A stretch of DNA of 64,000 bases, taken from contig CM048853.1 in the NCBI GenBank assembly GCA_026545225.1, forward strand, positions 44,780,755 through 44,844,754, read 5' to 3'. The notes under the pieces were generated by a model. The model saw nothing but the letters and a program-made list of their open reading frames with translations. It searched no databases and was not told the DNA's origin. The stretch is from Cornus controversa. Lineage: Eukaryota; Streptophyta; Magnoliopsida; Cornales; Cornaceae. A program made the translations under genes and the position numbers. Shown piece by piece: positions 22,095-33,211 of the stretch; position 1 is the first letter of the stretch, and every line of letters starts with the position of its first letter.

Positions 22095-22505
22095 TAGGGA
22101 GGAAATAGTGATTGAGTGATGTGAGGCATCATAGTCATATGAGTCGGGATCGATCCTTGTCGTCTCCCATGTAAATCAGACTAACTCCACACTTGGTCAC
22201 CTGCCAGGCAACGTTATCTTCTATCACTAATCCGACCATGTCATTTTCATCTCCGCGATCCCTCTTATAACCAGGGGTGGGCAACTAGGAGAGCAACATC
22301 ATATCCTCAAAACTTTTTATCAGGATAGAAAATAATTTCTGTACTGTATTCAGAAACGTGACAGCAAATAGACACTATAGGAATACCGGAGCCGTGGCAC
22401 CGGAAAACGCAAATATCCTCCCTCACTCTGGTAGTTGCACCACATCGGAATCTCACTCCTCGGAAGAAGAATATTCAACTCACCTTTTTCTTGTTGCATG
22501 CAGCT
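22095..22505 (-). pseudogene. TNL C-terminal exon relic
   Basis: Minus-strand remnant of the last TNL exon. Near 22455 it recalls the 'GSEVPRWCSYQ' segment, then after several deletions and frameshifts the 'VTKCGVSLIYMGDD' and 'DSYDYDASH' part near 22120-22200. The exon-4/5 intron sequence ('gtagtgattgc', 'gatcgaaaggcatgc') follows to about 22575, after which similarity is lost in a (TA)n tract. TIR, NBS and LRR are absent. Confidence 0.8.
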
Positions 22506-22599
22506 TAATTGATTGATTAATCACGTACGTGTAGTGATTGCAAACAACTCATGTGATCGAAAGGCATGCTTTTTTTTTTTTTTTTGGCTAGCTAGCTAG

Positions 22600-22601
22600 C
22601 T

Positions 22602-22643
<42 letters not shown>

Positions 22644-22734
22644 CGGTATAAGTAATATTAAAACGGAAAAGAGAATATATATATATATATATATATTTCG
22701 GTATAAGTAATATTAAAACGGAAAAGAGAATATA
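22600..22734. repeat. (TA)n with a 55-base tandem duplication
   Basis: 'tttcggtataagtaatatta' and the following bases occur twice (22641 and 22696), separated by a (TA)n tract. The second tract probably arose with the duplication. Confidence 0.9.
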
Positions 22735-22789
22735 GAGAGTACTCGGGGCACACTTAAAGCTGTAAGTGAACTAATCTTTGACATATAGC

Positions 22790-22955
22790 TAGAACTTGGC
22801 TCGCTAAGAGCTTGGTTCGTATTTATTTGTTTAATAAACAAATCAAACTCAAACAGAATTTTCAAACTCTATTAATAAACGAACCGAACTCAAACAACAC
22901 CCGCTTGTTTGTTTGTGAACATGTTCGTGAACAAAGCTCGTAAAGGTGTTCGCTA
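22790..22955. mobile_element. MITE-like 'aacaagctcg' repeat
   Basis: 'tttgtttgtgaacatgttcg', 'aaagctcgtaaa' and opposed 'aaacgaaccgaactc' resemble common plant hAT-type MITEs. Ends are not clear. Confidence 0.35.
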
Positions 22956-23236
22956 ATATATATAATTATATATATATACACATTAATATATACTTGATAG
23001 TGAGAACTTATACATTAATATACACACTTATATATATAACTAAGAGTTCTAGCCCATAACTAAGGCTTACTGAAGATCATTTATTTTTGTTTCAATTTAT
23101 AACTAAACCCAATCCAATTTATTTTTATTTCAATTCATAATTAAACCTAGTCCAAACCAATCCAACCCAACTATGTTTATATAATTTTGTCCCCTAAAAA
23201 TAAAACAGCCTCAGCCCATCTAATTACTAGTCCCAT
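22956..23236. other. AT-rich spacer
   Basis: Short (TA)n runs and 'atttatttttatttcaattcat' repeats; no gene seen. Confidence 0.5.
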
Positions 23237-24110
23237 AGTTCATTTTAGGGTTAAGCGTAAAAAATTTCCAGAATGTGCAAATACCTCCCCCCCACCCCGC
23301 GCCGCCGCCGATGTTCAAATAACCCCATACAGTTTTCAAATTGTTAATTTGCCGATACCGAAATTAGAAAATGACAATAATACCCTTACAGTATTAAAAA
23401 AAAAAAAAAGATGATGTAAGTGCAAAAAACACCCTCACTATATACGAAATGTGAAAAATACACCCTTACAATTTAGTAAGTTTAGTATGATCATGTAATC
23501 CCCCACTAGTTGTCTTCGATGAGCAAATATCTCCTTCAGTAAATTTTTGTTCAAAAATAACCGTTGACCATCATGTTTGACTTATTTTTAAATTTTTTTT
23601 TGAGATTTCCCTTCGCACATTATAGGGTGAAGTGCAAAAAAAATCTTTCGCTATATAGAAAATGTGCAAATAGCTCTCTTGTTGTTTGAAAAATTCCTTG
23701 TCCAATTTAGACATTTTACATATTATTATATATTTTTTAATACTGTAGCTATTTTTGTCATTTTTTAATTTCGGTACAGGCAAATTGACAGTTTGCCTTT
23801 ATTTGCACAATTTAAAAATTGTAAGGGGTTAATTGAATAGGGGGGATCGAGAGGTTTTTTTAGCACATTTTCTATATAGCGAGAGGGTTTTTTGCACTTT
23901 ACCCTAAAGTGCAAAGGGTAATCTCTGAATTTTAAAAAAAAAAAAGTCAAACATGAAGGTCAACGGGTACTTTTGAATGGAAAGTCGTCAGATGGGGTAT
24001 TTGCTCATCGAACACAACTAGTAGGAGGTTACATGAGTATACTAAATTGTAGGAGTACTTTTGCACATTCTGTATATAGCGAGAGATTTTTTGCAGTTAA
24101 CCGTAATTAC
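23237..24110. mobile_element. foldback (MULE/MITE-type) element
   Basis: Two nested inverted pairs. The outer arms are 23417-23620 and about 23885-24100, sharing 'gtgcaaaaaacacc'-type ends and 'gttgaccatcatgtttgac'. The inner arms are 23625-23680 and 23855-23905, with 'aagtgcaaaaaa' and 'tatatagaaaatgtgc'. Nearly the whole 0.7 kb could form a hairpin. No clear target duplication was found. Confidence 0.7.
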
Positions 24111-24379
24111 ATTTCACTTTCACTCTTTTCATGCTAAAGAGCACTGCCACCTCAGCAACAACAGAATAACCCTAATCTCATTTCTTTATCATTCTTTTCA
24201 CGCTAAAAAGAGCACTGCCGACTTAACAACTCTAGCTAGCTACCTAAGTACTGGTCATCCACCAAACCACAGATCTGCAGCTTGATTATCCAAAGTTCTC
24301 TCTCCCTCCTCTCTCGTGATATCAGCAATAGAATCTTGATTTCTTTTTCATTGTGTAAAGATGGCGAAGATGGTGTTCT
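24111..24379. other. spacer with short direct repeat
   Basis: 'ttttca(t/c)gctaaa' with 'gagcactgcc' occurs twice (24125 and 24195). No gene. Confidence 0.4.
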
Positions 24380-24970
24380 TAGAGACCAAAACTAAATTTC
24401 ACCTATTTTTAAATTTTTTCATCATTTTTACCGTAAATGCATTTTAAATGATGTTATGGATGTTTCGAGAGTGGAAACATAATTTTAGAAAATCTGGAGA
24501 AGTTTGACTTTTCTGGTCAGTGGGCTCCCCGGCATGAGATCCGAGTGAGCCCAAAAATTCGAAAAATTTCTAAAAAAATATTATTTTTGACTTTAGACTA
24601 AACGAAATATTTAAGGAATTAAAGAAGTGATTTCAGAATCATAGCCGCTTTCGAAATCGAAAACGGAAGTTGAGAATGTACATTAAATGACCCGTAGACA
24701 TTTTATTCATTTCGCACCCAAGAGAATATAAATATCTCTAGCTGGGATCTCAGCCATTTAGAAATACATAAAATATATATCTCTCTCTCCCTCTTCCTTC
24801 CCTCTTCCTTCTCTCTTCATTTTGGAGGTCACGAGTTTAAATTCGGGAGTTTTCGAAGAAGGATAAGTCGTAGAGCTTGGTAAGAAATTCGGTTTGAATC
24901 AGACAAACTTGAGTTTCGACAAAGTGGAATCACGGGACATTGTGGGTTATGAAAAAAAATGAGTAGGTTA
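24380..24970 (+). mobile_element. LTR-like relic
   Basis: Aligns loosely with 54701-55330: 'ggtcagtgggctcc', 'gtgagccc', a TATA-like 'aatataaatatc' (24725-24736), and a CT-rich leader followed by 'ttcgaagaagg'. This is the typical order of a plant LTR promoter and leader. Ends were not found. Confidence 0.5.
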
Positions 24971-25487
24971 GGTGATGGACTTGAGGGGGGAGAGAGAGAG
25001 AATTAATATCAAATAATGTCATGAAAATGTATACTTTTCCCACACTGCAATGCTCTGTTTATGATCACTATTTGTACACTAACTCCATTGTTTCTTTGGA
25101 GTACTAGTTCTTGAGATCCTATATATCTTCATAATTTCTTATGTTTATGTTTACCAAGGGTAACTTAATACCCTTGGTAAAGGAAACTTGTATCATCCTA
25201 TTCAGGAGACTTCAATACTTCACCTCCCAAATTAAGTGACATTTTTTTGGACAACTAAAATTCTTGCAAACATAATTTTTTTACTACTAGTTATTTAAAT
25301 GCTCACATATAATTCCTCTCAAGTCAGTCCATACATTTTTTTTTTTTCTGAAACTTAAATTCAAACTGCTCAAAAATATAGACTATACTAGTTAAATAAT
25401 TAAAAATTGCATACATTAATTTGAAATTCTTCAATCTACCAATCTCCTCTTTTTTTTTTCTGAGAAAAAAGAAAGGCACACAGTTCT
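24971..25487. other. 3' spacer of TNL-2
   Basis: AT-rich; 25205-25470 is the spacer shared with 21770-22090. No gene. Confidence 0.5.
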
Positions 25488-27283
25488 TCACTCTCTTTTA
25501 ATTATACCAATCTCCTTAAGAAATTCATAATCCGTTGCCGATGGTGGTGGAAACAAATTTTCATCATCTGAAGAAATATCTGAGGCAATAAATTCATACT
25601 CTGTTGCTGACCCTGTCACAAACTCATTTTGTTCAAATGGAGGAATATCATTGGCAATAGTGACTGAGTGGTGTGCGGCATCATAATCATATGAGTCAGG
25701 ATGCTTGTCATCGCCTTCGTAAACCAAACTAACCCCGCACTTGTTCACCTGCAAATCATGGTTTATTGATAATATAGTTATCTCCATTTCGTCTCCACCG
25801 TCCAACCGACAATGGCATTCCTCCCGCATAGATTCAAGGAACCTGTTTGGTGCGTAGGAGAGCCACATCTGATCTACAAAACTTGAAGGGTAGAAATCAT
25901 ATATTGGCGAACCAATTGATCCCCTAGACATCTTGGTTCTATTATAAACGTCATAGGAAATAGCGAAAATGTCATCATCTTGATAGAAGTCGCGGTTGTA
26001 AAAAACAACACACAGAATAAACCCTTCTATTATCCGACCCACGAGCAGAGGCACCCGAAAATATTCAACTCACCTCGTTCCGTAAGTCCCTGCAACAGTG
26101 GAGTGAGCGCGGAGAGGAGAGGTTATACGAGCTAGACTAATGGCTTGATTTCTGGTACTACATATACATATATACATATACACAGAGAGAGAGAGTAGCG
26201 TACCTGATAACTGAGTAGATTTCTTCTAAAATTATATGCAAAATTGTTGTCGATTAATTTGAGACAACCATAAAAACTCATGAATGTTGCTTCTGCCGTT
26301 TTTGAATCCATTGATATGCTCTGCAATGATGTACAGTAGTTTACACTCAATCTAATTAAATTTGCTGGAAGCGTCGGAAACGATTCAAGCCGAATACATC
26401 GGTCTAGGTCGAGGCGCTTCAATAGCGGAAGGCTAGTGATGGTAGTTGGTAGGTTAGAGAAATTGTTTTTGCTAAGATACAAAACTTGCAAGAACACCAA
26501 ACTACCAATTTCGCTGGGCACATATGATATATTGCAGTCTTCCATATATAATTTCCTGATGCTACTAGATAACTGTAATGACGAAAAGCTTGATTTAGGT
26601 GGTGATCCTTGAAAAACTGTTGGCCATTTTAATTTGGAGCAGCCGGACAAATTGAAATGAATGAGAGACTTCAACATGAAAATGCTCAGGTGAATCCTCT
26701 CAAGATTCTGGCAATTCTCCAAATCCAAGACAAGAAGGTTTTTCAGATATTCAATAGAATCATGAACCTCTACTAGCTTTGTACAATCATTAAGCAACAA
26801 TTTCTCAAGACTGATGAGTCCAGTGAAGTCTGGAGTTTTGATCAAGAAATATGAATGACTAAGATTGAGGTATTTCAATTTGCACAAAACCTGTCAGGAA
26901 CAGAAAAAGAATAATTTTTCATGCATTTCATTCTATTAATTCAGTTTGAAGGAGATGAAAACAGTAGTATCATCGTACCTTTGTTCCTCTCCAAACTTGT
27001 TCAAGCTTGCTATAGCTCAAGTCAACAGCAACCAGATTATCCATAATTAAGGTTGATGGCATATAATTTGAAGAAAATCCTTTCCAAGATAGCCATACAA
27101 GTCTTTTAGAGAGATTTTTGTAGCTTCCACTTAGTTGGACATAATTGAGATGAAGCAATCTTAGCCTCTCCATCTTTGCAAATGCCTTCGCAATTAGTGT
27201 TTGCTCCTCTAATGCTAGTAAGTTCAAGACTAAGCCTTGAATTGCTTTTGTCCCCTGATGATAATAAAAAGTTACATATATAA

Positions 27284-27321
<38 letters not shown>

Positions 27322-29159
27322 CATTGGGTTGAAAATAGGTTCACATCCCAGATGGTGTGACTTTCATAATGTGTTAAGTGCTATGACATTTTTACCGTGA
27401 CAAGATATGTAATAAATTCAGGCATTGGGCTCTTACTGTGTTATTTTTTAGTACATCGAGAACGTCTTCATGATACCACAATCTACTACGTTCGCCAGGC
27501 TCTTCAGGGGATTCTTGGCGGACGATCTCTCTAGCCATGTCTTGAATCAAATCATGCATCACTAGGTGATTAAACTCATCAATGCTTTAGAAGACAACGA
27601 CGAGATAGAACCCCAATTCCAGATTCTGGGAAGAAACCGCAGCCTTCTAGTATTTTTATTGACAAATCTTGGTCCATTCCATCAAAAAAACATGCAATAT
27701 GTAGAAATAAACCCTTTTGTTCATCATCAAGTGAATCGAAGCTCAACATAAGTTTTCCTTGAACATCATGATGAGGAATCTTTTTCAATTTCTTCAATTC
27801 ACTTTGCCATTCAGGTAGATCTCTGTCTGACAAAAAGGAACCTAAAATTTCAAGAACTAAAGGAAGCCCCCTAGCATAACTCACGACTTCCTCAGAGAGG
27901 ATCTCATAGCCTTCTTCAGGACCGTCTCTCCTAAAGGCATGCCAACTAAAGAGTTTAAGAGATTCCTCGTTATTCAACTCCTTAGGCATATACTCCTTAT
28001 CCACTCGAAGCGAACTTACCGAAGACAAATCTCTAGTTGTTACTATGATTCTACTTCCAGGACGTAACAATTCACGATTTATGGCTAATGCCCTCAATTG
28101 GCGGATGTTATTCACATCATCGAGAACAAGAAGAACCCTTCGACACCATGCTCTCCTTTTTATCACCTCAATTCCATGATCCGCGCTTCTTATTCTCTGA
28201 TTTCCATCCATTAGGAGATCAAATAGAAGCTTTTCTTGTAATTCAACTAGGCCGTTGGGTTGCATCGAAGTTCGTCCAACATTTGCAAGAAAGCTGCTGC
28301 TTTCAAACTCACGATGACGATGTATGCGATTATATATGGCTTTAGCAATTGTAGTCTTACCTATTCCACCAATCCCCCATATAGCAACAATCCTAACATC
28401 TCTCTTTGACCCCAACTCTAAAAGCTCACTCAATTCCTGAACACGATGTTGTATTCCAACCGGGTACTCCGCAACATTTAAACACGTAGGATTTAATTTA
28501 TTTGCTACTTCTCCAACAACAGTATCAATAAACGTCGACTCACACCTGTCAATTTTTTTTTTCAACCATTTAGAAGAAGAAAAAATATATCAAAAAATGA
28601 AACTATGCAAAGAGGTGAAAGATCAAAATAAATAAGTGATCAAACTGGTAATGTTTTAAATTGCTTTTTTGAAGAGAAGAAAGAGAATTAAGTACCCGTT
28701 GGCGACATTCTGCAGGACGTAACCGGACAAATTGGCGGCCTCAGCTAGAGCCAACCTCCAATTCTTCACCAATTCCAAGTTGAACCGCTTTTCGTGACTG
28801 CCAAATGCCTCTTCATAACAACCCCTCTGTGAGCGAACATCGGAGGGTAGGACGTCATAGAAGATGGGAATAACAATCTGATTGAGTGTCCTCTTGCAAT
28901 TCATGATCTTCACAAGCTCATCAAGACACCAGCTTGAGGACGCGTAATTTTCCGAGAATACAATAACAGAAACCCTTGATTCCTCGATTGCTTTGAGCAA
29001 TCCGCGACCAATTTCTTCTCCTCTTTTGAGTTTAGTGTCATCTCTGAATGTGTAAAAACCATGGCCATCCAATGCGGCCAAGAGGTGGCCCGTAAATTTC
29101 TTGCGAGTATCAACACCGCTGAAAGACAAGAACACATCGTAAATGCAGGAGGCTGCCAT
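25488..29159 (-). pseudogene. TNL-2: TIR-NBS-LRR gene with two frame lesions
   Basis: All five exons of the family are present: exon 1 29159-28696 (TIR, Glu81 in 'WCLDELVKI'), exon 2 28545-27437 (NBS, P-loop 'GIGGIGKTT', 'LLVLDDVNN', 'GLPLVLE'), exon 3 27254-26979, exon 4 26890-26204 (LRRs), and exon 5 about 26089-25488. An extra base at about 27586-27590 shifts exon 2 and ends it at 'SRRCLLKH', before the MHD motif, which is readable in another frame. In exon 5 about 64 bases are missing after 'ELNIF'. This removes the 'LPGSEVPRWCSYQ' segment and shifts the frame. Splice sites look normal. The product would be a TIR-NBS truncation. Check the single base before calling it dead, because the rest is well preserved. 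Its upstream flank differs from the other copies. Confidence 0.85.
27285..27321. repeat. (TA)n in TNL-2 intron 2
   Basis: About 17 TA units within the intron between the NBS exon and exon 3, absent at that place in TNL-3 and TNL-4. Confidence 0.95.
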
Positions 29160-29255
29160 TTTCGAAGCTCAAACAGATCTAAATGAAAGGAAAGGTTTGT
29201 AGATCTAAATGACAGGAAAGGTTTGTGCCTGAGAGGAGCAGGTGAGGGCATGACA

Positions 29256-29268
29256 TTGACTTGTATAA
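29256..29268 (-). promoter_or_regulatory. W-box-like TTGACT with TATA-like tract, TNL-2
   Basis: TTGACT (29256-29261) beside 'gtataag', about 100 bases before the ATG, in the position conserved among the TNL copies. Confidence 0.4.
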
Positions 29269-30124
29269 GAAGATTTGCATTTTAGTCTTTCACTCGCTGG
29301 AACCAAAACCACACAGAACGCGTTTACTCGCTGACTTCTTTACCTAATATGCATCACGGACCTTATTTTGGTATTTTGGACCCAAAAGTGAGTTTAAAGA
29401 GAGATGTTATTTAGGTATTTTCGTAAAGTTTAAAGACTGACCTTATTTTGGTAATTTTACGTTACTCTATAAGGTCAGTAATGACTTTTTATACAAGTAC
29501 AGGATAGTTTAGTCATCACATAAATATCCGTACTTGAGTGTTTTTTTATTTTATTATATATATATATTAAGTGCTCACACACACATACTGCTCGTGTCAT
29601 AACTCCTCCCCTTCTCTTTTGACATCTTATGGGTATAACAAATAATCATTTCAACCAATAGTAGTTGGACAAAACTATTGCATGACCTGCCAGGCTGCCA
29701 CATTTACACCTACGATTAGTCATCCAAACAGCCCCCAATCACCACCAAACCAGCCCATCAACCAATTTATCTAATGAACTAAAAATATTTCAATTTCATA
29801 ACCTAAATTAATCAAATTAAACATGTAGATAATTAGGGTTTTCAAACATTCTTCCTCAAATCGACCCACTAAAATACTCTAATACTGTCTCAATTTATGG
29901 GACTTTGATTTCGATCATCAAAACAAGTGTCAATATTAGATTCAATTAATTCTCGCAAGCGGTTTGGCCATGTGCACGGACAATATCAAAACTCCCATTC
30001 TTGATTTCAATTGTTTTCCATCCAGCAGAGAATCATTACCGTGATCATAAACTTTGACATTGGCAAGCTAGTAGTCATCAATTCATTCAGACACATATTT
30101 GCATATATATATTTACACAAACAC

Positions 30125-30127
<3 letters not shown>
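29269..30127. other. spacer upstream of TNL-2
   Basis: No similarity to the other TNL flanks and no supported gene. Repeated 'ccttattttggta' occurs at 29350 and 29440. The minus strand around 29940-30070 has coding-like composition but is stop-interrupted and not recognised. Confidence 0.45.

Positions 30128-30164
<37 letters not shown>
30128..30164. repeat. (TA)n microsatellite
   Basis: About 18 TA units; target of the adjoining MITE. Confidence 0.95.
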
Positions 30165-30169
<5 letters not shown>

Positions 30170-30381
30170 GCGTAGCCATAGAGGCACTAGTGGGTACATT
30201 AGTACCCACTTAATTCTATAATTTTTTTTTATATATATAGTAAATGCAATTTTTTGGGGTTAAGAATTGTAATGACGTATTAAATTTAGAGTGATGTACC
30301 TACTCAATTTTATAAAAAATAAATTATAGTCCGAACTTTTGCGTTCATACCCACTTGTACAAATTTCTGACTATGCCCCTG
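30165..30381. mobile_element. hAT-like MITE (217 bp)
   Basis: Inverted ends are TAGGGGCGTAGCCA and the complement of CAGGGGCATAGTCA. Flanking tatatata/tatgtata could be an 8-bp duplication, but the AT context makes that weak. Internally it carries 'gggtacattagtacccact'. Relatives: 30430-30590 (partial, opposite orientation) and 63223-63438. Confidence 0.75.
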
Positions 30382-30429
30382 TATGTATATATATACCTAG
30401 GATCTCAAATTCAGATTACATGTTTGTAT

Positions 30430-30590
30430 GCAGGAATTTGAAAGAGTGGGTACGAACGTAAAAGTTTGGATCATAATTTATTTTTTATAAAACTAACTGG
30501 GTACATCATTACTCGAAATTTAATAAGTTATCCCACTTCTGAACCCCAAAAAATTATTATTACATTATTATATTTATATAATAATAAGGA
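30430..30590. mobile_element. partial copy of the same MITE
   Basis: 'gtgggtacgaacgtaaaagt', 'ttataaaactaactgggta' and 'gaaccccaaaaaatt' match the reverse of 30165-30381. The right end is missing where the duplicated unit begins. Confidence 0.6.
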
Positions 30591-30592
30591 CA

Positions 30593-31300
30593 CAATTATA
30601 ATTTCACATTTTTGTCATATAAATTTTTAAATTTGGTCACACCTGCATTGACCATCCATGACAGTTAGTGTTGTTGACGATAAGGGAATATTTGCTACAA
30701 ACTTTCAAATTAGAGAGGAATAAGTGTAATATTCCAAAACACATGGGTGACGAGTGTAATAAGCTAATATAGAAATGAGGTAAATGTAAATGACATAAGA
30801 GTAATTTTACATTTTTCGTTAACAACCGTTAAAATCTGTTAGTTAGAGGGGGTAAGTATAATATGTCAAACTAAATGGGAGATAACTATAATAAAGTCAA
30901 TCTAAATGGGAGGTAAGTGTAATTTTTTCAAAGTGAAATGAGTTAGGAGGGTACAAAAGTAATTTTAATTTTTGTTATGACATCATCCAATGGAAAAGTC
31001 TTTCAAAAGTTTTTTAGTAAAGAGAAAAACAAACTTTCACAAATTCTATTAGATAAAATAACATGGTTAAGTTTGACCGGAGAGTCAGAGTAATATTGCA
31101 AAAAATTTCAGTTAAGAAGTTATATAGCAAACTTTAGGGCAGGGCAGAGATATTCACCCTTAGTATTATTAGGGATGGCAACGGGACGAGTATGGGGCGG
31201 GGGTACCCTTCCCCATTCCCGTCCCCATTTAGAAAAACGTCCCCATCCCCGCCCCACCCCATTTAATAAACGGGGCATGGTGGGTGGGTTTTTTTTGTTT
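30593..31300. repeat. left arm of duplicated unit, copy C
   Basis: Counterpart of 1551-2240, including the 'ggatggcaacggg' and 'cccatttaataaacgggg' strip. No gene. Confidence 0.7.
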
Positions 31301-31756
31301 TTTTTAGAAGATTACTTTTGTAATTGTACGTTTTTTAATCTTTACACTCTTATGTGACAAGGTATTTGGTAATTTTCATGTGCACCATCAATAAGATAAT
31401 TTTGTATGTGTATATATATATATATATATAAAAGAGTAATATAGTAAATATAAAATATAAACAGGACGAAGTGAATGTATCGTTCCCCATCCCGATCCGA
31501 AACTTTGCGAATTTTTTACTCTCACTTTCTCAAAATTATTTAATCACTCCCATAATCATTTTAAACGAGGTGCGGCGGGCGTGTTAAATTCTCGTCTCTT
31601 ACAACATATTAAAAGACCACCAACCCAAAAGAAACTTAAAGGCGCCACCCACAAACCCTTCAAGCATTAACTTCTTCCTGCAAAGACAAAAGTTAGAAAC
31701 CCAAAAAAATAGTTAACTTGATAAAATCATTAAGCATCAATTGAACATATAAAAAG
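31301..31756. other. AT-rich spacer with (TA)n
   Basis: A short (TA)n run at 31409-31430; copy C retains DNA (31460-31750) that is missing from copy A at about 2490. No gene. Confidence 0.5.
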
Positions 31757-32205
31757 TCATTGGGCATCAATTATATTGTGGCTTATTTTAAAGGACAAAC
31801 CATTTGGGTGAAGAACTTGTCCAGTAATATGAGAGGAGTCCGCATTGGAAGCAAGGAAGACATGGCATGGAGCAACCTCAATAGGTTGACCAGCCCTTTT
31901 CATTGGCACCTGAGACCCAAAATTTGCACATTCCTCTTCGCTGATGGAGGCTGGGATCAACGGCGTCCAGATCAGGCCTGGGGCAACGCTATTGACACAT
32001 ATTCCTTTGCTTACGAGCTGCAGTGCAAGTCCTCTAGTGAATGCCACAACAGCACCTTTGGTGGCTGTATAGTCTAGCAACTTTGCATTCCCCTTTGTAT
32101 GCATTCACTGTAGTGGTGTTGATGATGGAGCTTCCTTGCTTGATGTGCTTCAAAGCATGCCTAACATCACCATTAATGTCATCATCATCGACCTCATTAC
32201 TCGTA
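31757..32205 (-). pseudogene. short-chain dehydrogenase fragment, copy C
   Basis: Longer version of the SDR scrap at 2488. It reads 'LDYTATKGAVVAFTRG' (Tyr-x-x-x-Lys catalytic pair), 'VAPGLIWTPLIPAS', 'KRAGQPIEVAPCHVF' and 'SSHITGQVLHPNG', close to the family C-terminus. One extra T near 32093 breaks the frame before 'KGNAKLL'. The Rossmann half is missing. It resembles plant glucose/ribitol dehydrogenase homologues. Confidence 0.85.
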
Positions 32206-32219
32206 CAAAGCAGTAGTGA

Positions 32220-32587
32220 GAAAAACCAATTTTTTCCTTTTTACCTTCAGTCTCCAAGAATTCATAATGTTTGCTTAAAGCTCGTTCGAGGGCTGATTGA
32301 GGATCCCATCTCTTGCAATTAAAATGCCAACCATTTCGACATTTCCAGATTTTCCAAACGATAAAGGAGGCCAAACTCTGGTATTCCTCTGCTCTGGGAT
32401 TAGATTTACATAATTGAGATAGCTAATACCAAACTTGATTCCATGATACAGGGGAGAGGCTTTGAATATCCAGACGAAATGAGCTCAACTTCCAGATAGT
32501 TTGAGAAGAAGGGCAAGTGAATAAATTCCTCTCTAAAACCACATACCCTAAAACGAATTTGATTTTCTTCTCGGTATTGATTGACCA
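32220..32587 (-). pseudogene. LINE ORF2 C-terminal fragment, copy C
   Basis: Minus-strand 'IHLPFFS', then (with frame changes) 'QTIWKLSSFRLD', 'SWNQVWY', and 'SFIVWKIWKCRNGWHFN'. This is the usual order from the zinc-binding tail of a plant LINE reverse transcriptase to the start of its RNase H. A stop follows 'NQVWY', so the copy is dead. Confidence 0.7.
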
Positions 32588-32753
32588 TGTTAGATTCTTA
32601 AACCATATAAGTTTCTTGCACCCTCTTCTAAACTATTTAGGAGAAGAATTTCTTGTCTCATTCAAGATTATGTGTCTATAAATAAACTTTTTTTTTATTG
32701 CTCATAATTAAAAAATCAATTCAAAATACAATTCTCTTTCTTTATTTCTAACG
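32588..32753 (+). mobile_element. small LTR relic (TRIM-type), copy C
   Basis: TGTTAGATTCTTAAACC to 'ctttatttctaac', with 'tctataaataaac' inside. Same place and family as 3196-3338 and 56826-57032. Confidence 0.6.
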
Positions 32754-32994
32754 GATATATTTCTAGTACGGTTTGAATTCCTAAACATGGCTGCAGCCAA
32801 TGTGTTCTGGATTTTTATCTTTCACCTGACTAAAATTAGTAATCAACCTGTAAGCACTATTCATAGTGTGGTTGGTTAATATGATGTTGGGGTTAAAGGT
32901 GTTTATTCAGTATTGGAATCTACATTATAACCTTTCTTTCCTAATTTTTTTTAAACTACTGATGTGTTTACTTTCATTTATTGGGTATAAACTT

Positions 32995-33211
32995 GCAAAG
33001 TTGGTTATCACCTCTGAGCTCCCATTGGGCTCTGGCTTGGGTTCATCTGCTACATTTTGCGTCTCACTCTCAGTTGCCCTGTTAGCTTTGTCAGATTTCG
33101 TAAATCTTGATTTCAGCCGTCAAGGCTGGTTAATACAAATGGGCTTTTGAAGGTGAAAAAATAATCCATGGGAGGTCTTCTGGCATAGAAAACACACAGT
33201 AAGCACATATG
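32995..33211 (+). pseudogene. MVK: mevalonate kinase exon fragment, copy C
   Basis: Same exon as copy A: 'ELPLGSGLGSSATFCVS' is intact, the same 30-base internal deletion follows 'QGWLI', and the acceptor reads TGG. A donor GTATGT follows at 33212. The shared deletion shows that copies A and C descend from one parent unit. Confidence 0.85.

Noticed and set aside
29940-30070. Coding-like minus-strand stretch upstream of TNL-2
   Set aside because: Interrupted by stops in every useful frame and not recognised; too weak to annotate as a gene.
31175-31357. 60-codon + frame in the GC-richer strip
   Set aside because: The strip is duplicated spacer (also at 2140-2220) and the frame is not kept in the other copy.
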